Source of the DNA: Glycomyces sp. NRRL B-16210 | GTDB lineage: Bacteria > Actinomycetota > Actinomycetes > Mycobacteriales > Micromonosporaceae | Direction of reading: 5' to 3' | Assembly: GCF_000719515.1 (NCBI RefSeq) | Contig: NZ_JOGR01000007.1 | Coordinates: 1 to 64,000 of the forward strand | Length of the DNA stretch: 64,000 nucleotides | Part shown: positions 60,510 through 64,000 of the stretch, one piece after another | Layout: every line of letters starts with the position of its first letter | How positions within the stretch are numbered: position 1 is the stretch's first letter | Made by a program: the position numbers and the translations under genes | The notes under the pieces: model-generated | Database searches by the model: none | Told to the model about the DNA's origin: nothing | The model's input: only the letters and a program-made list of their open reading frames with translations

Positions 60510-61718
60510 TCACCTCGGATGCGATCGGCCCCACCGTAACAGCGTCTTCCCGGCCTTCTCCCCGGCCGTCGCCGTGGTCGCCAGCGCGACCACGAGGGCC
60601 ACCGCCGCCAGTGCGGCACCGGTCAGCGCGACCGAGCGGGGCCCGATTTGGCTCAGCGTGAGGCTCCCCAGCGAGGAGCCCAGGGCGATGCCGACGTTGA
60701 AGGCGATCGAGTTCCCCGCCGAGGCGGTGTCGGTGCTTCCCGGAGCGAACTCCATGACGCGGTTCTGCAACGCCGGGATCAGCGCCCCCATGGCGAATCC
60801 GGTGACCACGATGGCCGCCGAGGCCGCCCACGGGTTTGTGCCGAGGGCGAACATGACGACGAGGACGGCCGTGAGCAGCCCGATCGGCAGGATGACCGAG
60901 AGGCGCTGGTTCCGGTCGGACAGGACCCCGCCCGCCGCGATCCCGCCGAAGTCGGCCACGCCGCGGGCCAGCAGCAGCGGCCCCAGCAGCGCCGCGGACA
61001 TCCCGGCGACCATGGTCACGAAGCTCGCGGTGTAGGTGAACACGGCGAAGAACCCGCCGACGGCGAACACGGAGGTGGCGAGCAGCAGCACGTACCGGCG
61101 CACGTCCGGCGAGGTGCCCTGCCCGGCGTGCGCGTTGCGCGTCGGCTCCGACGGCAGCGCCGCGGCCAGCGTGAGGAACGCGAGCAGCCCGAGGCCCGCG
61201 ACGGCCAGGAACGCGACGTGCCAGCCGGCCTGCTGCCCGAGCCAGGTCCCGGCGGGGACGCCGAGCATCGGGCCGATGGACCCGCCGGTGAAGACCACCG
61301 CCATCGCCCGTCCGCGCACCTCGATCGGGAACATCCCGGCCGCCAGCGGCGCGACGATCGCCCAGAAGACCGCCTGGCTCAGCGCGATCGCGGCGCGGGC
61401 GGCCAGCAGCAGGCCGTAGCTCGTCGCCGCGGCCGAGAGCGCGGTCGCGACCACCATGACCGCCAGGAGCGCGAGCAGCAGCGGCCGGCGCGGCATCCGC
61501 GCGACCACGCGCACCAGCGGCAGCGTGGTCACCACGACGATGACGCTGTACCCGGTGACGAGGAGGCCGACCCGCGACTGCGAGACGCCGAGGTCCTCGG
61601 CGATCTCGGCGAGCAGTCCGATCGGCAGCGTCTCGACGGTCACGTAGCAGAACGCGGCGATCGAGAGGGCGACCAGGGCCGCCACCGCGCGGCGGTCGAC
61701 GTCCAGCAGCCGCGTCAT
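60510..61718 (-). CDS. MFS efflux transporter (DHA1, AraJ-like)
   Basis: 402 residues, 12 membrane helices. TEIAEDLG-like loop appears as LLAEIAEDLGVSQSRVGLLV; motif VRVVARMPRRPLLLAL lies after helix 2, RAAIALSQAVFWAIVAPLAA in helix 4 and VFTGGSIGPMLGVPAGTWLG in helix 5 (motif C). Sugar or drug efflux is the usual role. ATG 61718. Cotranscribed with the NUDIX gene. Confidence 0.9.
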   Translation of the reverse strand: MTRLLDVDRRAVAALVALSIAAFCYVTVETLPIGLLAEIAEDLGVSQSRVGLLVTGYSVIVVVTTLPLVRVVARMPRRPLLLALLAVMVVATALSAAATSYGLLLAARAAIALSQAVFWAIVAPLAAGMFPIEVRGRAMAVVFTGGSIGPMLGVPAGTWLGQQAGWHVAFLAVAGLGLLAFLTLAAALPSEPTRNAHAGQGTSPDVRRYVLLLATSVFAVGGFFAVFTYTASFVTMVAGMSAALLGPLLLARGVADFGGIAAGGVLSDRNQRLSVILPIGLLTAVLVVMFALGTNPWAASAAIVVTGFAMGALIPALQNRVMEFAPGSTDTASAGNSIAFNVGIALGSSLGSLTLSQIGPRSVALTGAALAAVALVVALATTATAGEKAGKTLLRWGRSHPR

Positions 61719-61814
61719 GGGGTGTCCATTGCGCTTGCGCGGCAGGGCGACTCGGCGGGGGAGCGGCCGCGTCCGGTTCGGGGCATGGACCGACTCTATC
61801 CCTCGGGCGCGCGA

Positions 61815-61842
61815 AAGCCGCCCGCGCTGGCGCGGGCGGCTT
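61815..61842 (-). terminator. Terminator hairpin after desaturase gene
   Basis: 12-bp stem (61815-61826 with 61831-61842), CTGG loop, 15 bases past the desaturase stop. Confidence 0.8.
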
Positions 61843-61857
61843 CAGAGCTTGCGGGTG

Positions 61858-62913
61858 TCAGGCCTTGGCGGGCTCGGGGTTGCGCAGCGGCTCGCCGTGG
61901 GCGTGGAGTCCGGCGAGCACCTCGCGCCAGGACTGGATCAGGCCCGTCGCGTGGTAGTCGATGCCCTTCTCCTTGCAGAACTGCTCCACGATCGGCTGCG
62001 CCCGGTTCAGGTTCACCGAGGGCATGGCCGGGAAGAGGTGGTGCTCGATCTGGTAGTTCAGGCCGCCGAGGGCGAAGTTGGTGAACCAGCCGCCCTTGAC
62101 GTTGCGGGAGGTCAGCACCTGCTTGCGCAGGAAGTCCAGTTCGGTCTCGCCGACGAGGGTCGGCATGCCCTTGTGGTTGGGCGCGAAGACCGAGCCCATG
62201 TACACGCCCCACACGGCCTTGTGCACCAGGAGGAACACGACGGCCTTGCCCGGGGAGAGGACGATGAACAGCGCGCCGAGGTAGGCGGCCCAGTGGACGG
62301 CCAGGAACAGGGCCTCCCAGCCGCGGTGCTTCAGGCCGGGCTTGGCGACCGACTTGATGCCCGAGACGTTGAGGTTGAGGCCCTCGAGGGTGAGGATCGG
62401 GAAGAACAACTGCGCCTGGTACTTGCCGAACCAGGTCGAGATGCCCTGCGCGAAGCCCGCCTGGCGCTTGGACCACACGAACAGGCCCGGGGAGACGTCG
62501 GGGTCGTGCTCCTCGTGGTTGGGGTTGGCGTGGTGGCGGTTGTGCTTGTCGTTCCACCAGCCGTAGCCCATGCCGTTGGCGAGGTTGCCGGTGAACCAGC
62601 CGAGCTTCTCGGAGGTCGAGCGGCTGCGGATGACCTGGCGGTGCGCGAGGTCGTGGCCGAGGAACGCGACCTGGGTGCTGAGCAGGGCCATGAACACGGC
62701 CGTGATCATCTGGAACCAGGAGTTGCCGATGAAGGCGAACGCCACCCAGCCGCCGATGAACACCGCGGTCACGAGGGCGAAGCGGATCACGTAGTACGCC
62801 GGGCGGCGGTTCATGAGCCCGGCGTCGTTGATCCGTCGGCTCAACTGCGCGAAGTCGCTCCCCGCCCGTTCCTTGGGCTGGGGTGTCGCGGGTGTCTCGG
62901 CGAGGAGCGTCAT
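61858..62913 (-). CDS. Membrane fatty acid desaturase
   Basis: 351 residues. Three His boxes: GHDLAHRQ, HNRHHANPNHEEHDPD and QIEHHLFPAMP. Membrane helices flank them (VIRFALVTAVFIGGWVAFAF, FMALLSTQVAFLG, AVHWAAYLGALFIVL). Front-end type DesA/linoleoyl-CoA-desaturase-like enzyme with di-iron centre. ATG 62913. Probably adjusts membrane fluidity. Regulator not evident. Confidence 0.93.
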   Translation of the reverse strand: MTLLAETPATPQPKERAGSDFAQLSRRINDAGLMNRRPAYYVIRFALVTAVFIGGWVAFAFIGNSWFQMITAVFMALLSTQVAFLGHDLAHRQVIRSRSTSEKLGWFTGNLANGMGYGWWNDKHNRHHANPNHEEHDPDVSPGLFVWSKRQAGFAQGISTWFGKYQAQLFFPILTLEGLNLNVSGIKSVAKPGLKHRGWEALFLAVHWAAYLGALFIVLSPGKAVVFLLVHKAVWGVYMGSVFAPNHKGMPTLVGETELDFLRKQVLTSRNVKGGWFTNFALGGLNYQIEHHLFPAMPSVNLNRAQPIVEQFCKEKGIDYHATGLIQSWREVLAGLHAHGEPLRNPEPAKA

Positions 62914-63084
62914 CTGCTGTTCCGATCTTTAGACGTTCATCTGGATCACCTCTAGCCTCCCGCCTTTCGGGGCCGCTGTCGCTACTGCTGGCCCCTCAAT
63001 GGGGGTAGTGCTTGCCCTACCTTTTCGGCAATAGTGTGAAACGAACCTTTCAAAAATCACTGGTCGGATGTCGGACGCCCGGCC

Positions 63085-63090
63085 TAGGGT
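63085..63090 (+). promoter_or_regulatory. Leaderless -10 for ABC ATPase
   Basis: TAGGGT, exactly six bases before the ATG at 63097. Confidence 0.6.
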
Positions 63091-63096
63091 GAACCC

Positions 63097-64000
63097 ATGC
63101 CACATGACAACGAGATGCTGGTTCGCGCCAGTGACCTGCGGAAGAGCTACGGCGAGCACGAGGCCGTCCGCGGCGTCGACTTCGAGATCCTGCGCGGCGA
63201 GGCCTTCGGCTTCCTCGGCGCGAACGGGGCGGGAAAATCCACCACCATGCGGATGATCGGCTGCGTCTCACAACCCACCGAAGGCACCCTGGAGGTCTTC
63301 GGACGCGACCCCCGCACCGAAGGCGCCGCGATCCGCGCGCGCCTGGGCGTCGTCCCCCAGGACAACACCCTCGACGGGATGCTCACCGTCTTCGAGAACC
63401 TCGTCGTCTACGCCGGCTACTTCGGCATCAGGAAGCGCGAGGCCCGCGCCAAGGCCGCCGAGCTCCTCGACTTCGTGCAGCTCACCGCCCGCGCCAAAGA
63501 CCAGGTCAACGAGCTCTCCGGCGGGATGCAGCGGCGACTGGCCATCGCCAGGTCCCTCATCAACGACCCCGACCTGGTCATCCTCGACGAACCCACCACC
63601 GGACTCGACCCCCAGGCCCGGCACCTGGTGTGGGAGCGGCTGTTCCAGCTCAAGCACCGCGGCGTGTCGATCCTGCTCACCACCCACTACATGGACGAGG
63701 CCGAGCAGCTCTGCGACCGGCTCGTGGTCATGGACGAGGGCCGCGTCATCGCCGCGGGCTCCCCGCGCGAACTCATCGACACCCACGTCACCAAAGAGGT
63801 CGTCGAACTGCGCTTCGGCACCGCCCACACCGCCGAGCTCGCCGAACTCGCCCTCACCCTCAAAGGCGTCGGCGCCCAGATCGAGCCGCTGCCCGACAAG
63901 ATCCTCGTCTACACCGACGACGCCGACGACACCGCCGCCGCCCTCGAAGCCCGCGAGATCCGCCCCACCTCCACCCTCGCGCGCCGCGCCTCCCTCGAAG
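63097..64000 (+). CDS. ABC transporter ATP-binding protein, 3' end outside window
   Basis: 301 residues visible. Walker A GANGAGKSTT, Q-loop VVPQDN, signature LSGGMQRR, Walker B LVILDEPTTGLD, switch TTHYMDEAE. NodI/DrrA-type exporter ATPase with C-terminal regulatory part beginning around residue 235. An ABC-2 permease is expected just past the window edge. Start ATG 63097 with leaderless -10; M7 is an alternative start. Confidence 0.93.
   Translation, partial: MPHDNEMLVRASDLRKSYGEHEAVRGVDFEILRGEAFGFLGANGAGKSTTMRMIGCVSQPTEGTLEVFGRDPRTEGAAIRARLGVVPQDNTLDGMLTVFENLVVYAGYFGIRKREARAKAAELLDFVQLTARAKDQVNELSGGMQRRLAIARSLINDPDLVILDEPTTGLDPQARHLVWERLFQLKHRGVSILLTTHYMDEAEQLCDRLVVMDEGRVIAAGSPRELIDTHVTKEVVELRFGTAHTAELAELALTLKGVGAQIEPLPDKILVYTDDADDTAAALEAREIRPTSTLARRASLE

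Overview
High-GC actinomycete chromosome. The gene order recO, uppS, smtB-zur, glyS, dusB, dnaG runs through the right two thirds of the window and resembles the order I recall for mycobacteria and relatives. A geosmin synthase, an EshA-type encapsulin, a HemD-winged-helix regulator behind nirBD and a Zur regulon with cysteine-free ribosomal paralogs point to a soil, Streptomyces- or Glycomyces-like lineage. I cannot name the genus from sequence alone. No rRNA, tRNA, CRISPR array, insertion sequence or prophage was seen.

Layout. 1-7.6 kb: periplasmic HtrA-type protease (cut by the window edge), a membrane-anchored Mrr-like protein, rsmI, an ABC-2 exporter, a NarK nitrate/nitrite transporter and a DUF1349 protein. 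7.8-15.4 kb: an isoprenoid block with ispH, an all-trans polyprenyl diphosphate synthase, a cyclic-nucleotide-domain family 2B encapsulin, a DUF4239 membrane protein, a proline-rich surface protein and geosmin synthase. 15.6-19.6 kb: nirB-nirD-nnaR for nitrite assimilation, with a GlnR-like operator upstream. 19.9-26 kb: small membrane proteins, an NAD-dependent epimerase, endonuclease V, recO, uppS and a BacNav-type ion channel. 26.2-33.3 kb: a zinc block with a DUF318 permease and TIGR03943 partner, znuACB, an ArsR/SmtB regulator, zur, an ABM protein and a proline-rich membrane protein. 33.3-41.3 kb: two paralogous multi-pass proteins with glycine/glutamine-rich tails, then an Hsp90-family ATPase with a large TPR protein. 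41.6-48.3 kb: glyS and a duplicated divergent gene pair. 48.4-50.8 kb: Zur-controlled rpmB-rpmG-rpsN facing a CobW-like gene and rpmE2. 51-64 kb: dusB, a CNNM/CorC protein, a large membrane protein, dnaG, a PD-(D/E)XK-like protein, NUDIX, MFS, a fatty acid desaturase and a truncated ABC ATPase.

How the genes work together. Zinc genes lie in two clusters carrying related Zur boxes: uptake (znuACB), sensing (smtB, zur) and zinc sparing (rpmB, rpmG, rpsN, rpmE2, cobW-like). IspH supplies C5 diphosphates, the polyprenyl synthase elongates them and geosmin synthase consumes farnesyl diphosphate. The encapsulin between them makes this a candidate terpenoid nanocompartment locus.

The most unusual signal is a 20-24 bp dispersed sequence, consensus ATTTATGGCTCGCAAGCTTC followed by GCCA. 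It occurs four times at an exact 35-bp period near 2.1 kb and as single copies inside or at the edge of conserved genes: the polyprenyl synthase/ispH junction, geosmin synthase, dusB and a 98-residue ORF. In geosmin synthase and dusB it coincides with extra in-frame residues, so it looks like a mobile palindrome-like element that tolerates coding sequence. Many genes here also share a leaderless promoter pattern, TAnnnT, six or seven bases, then GTG or ATG.
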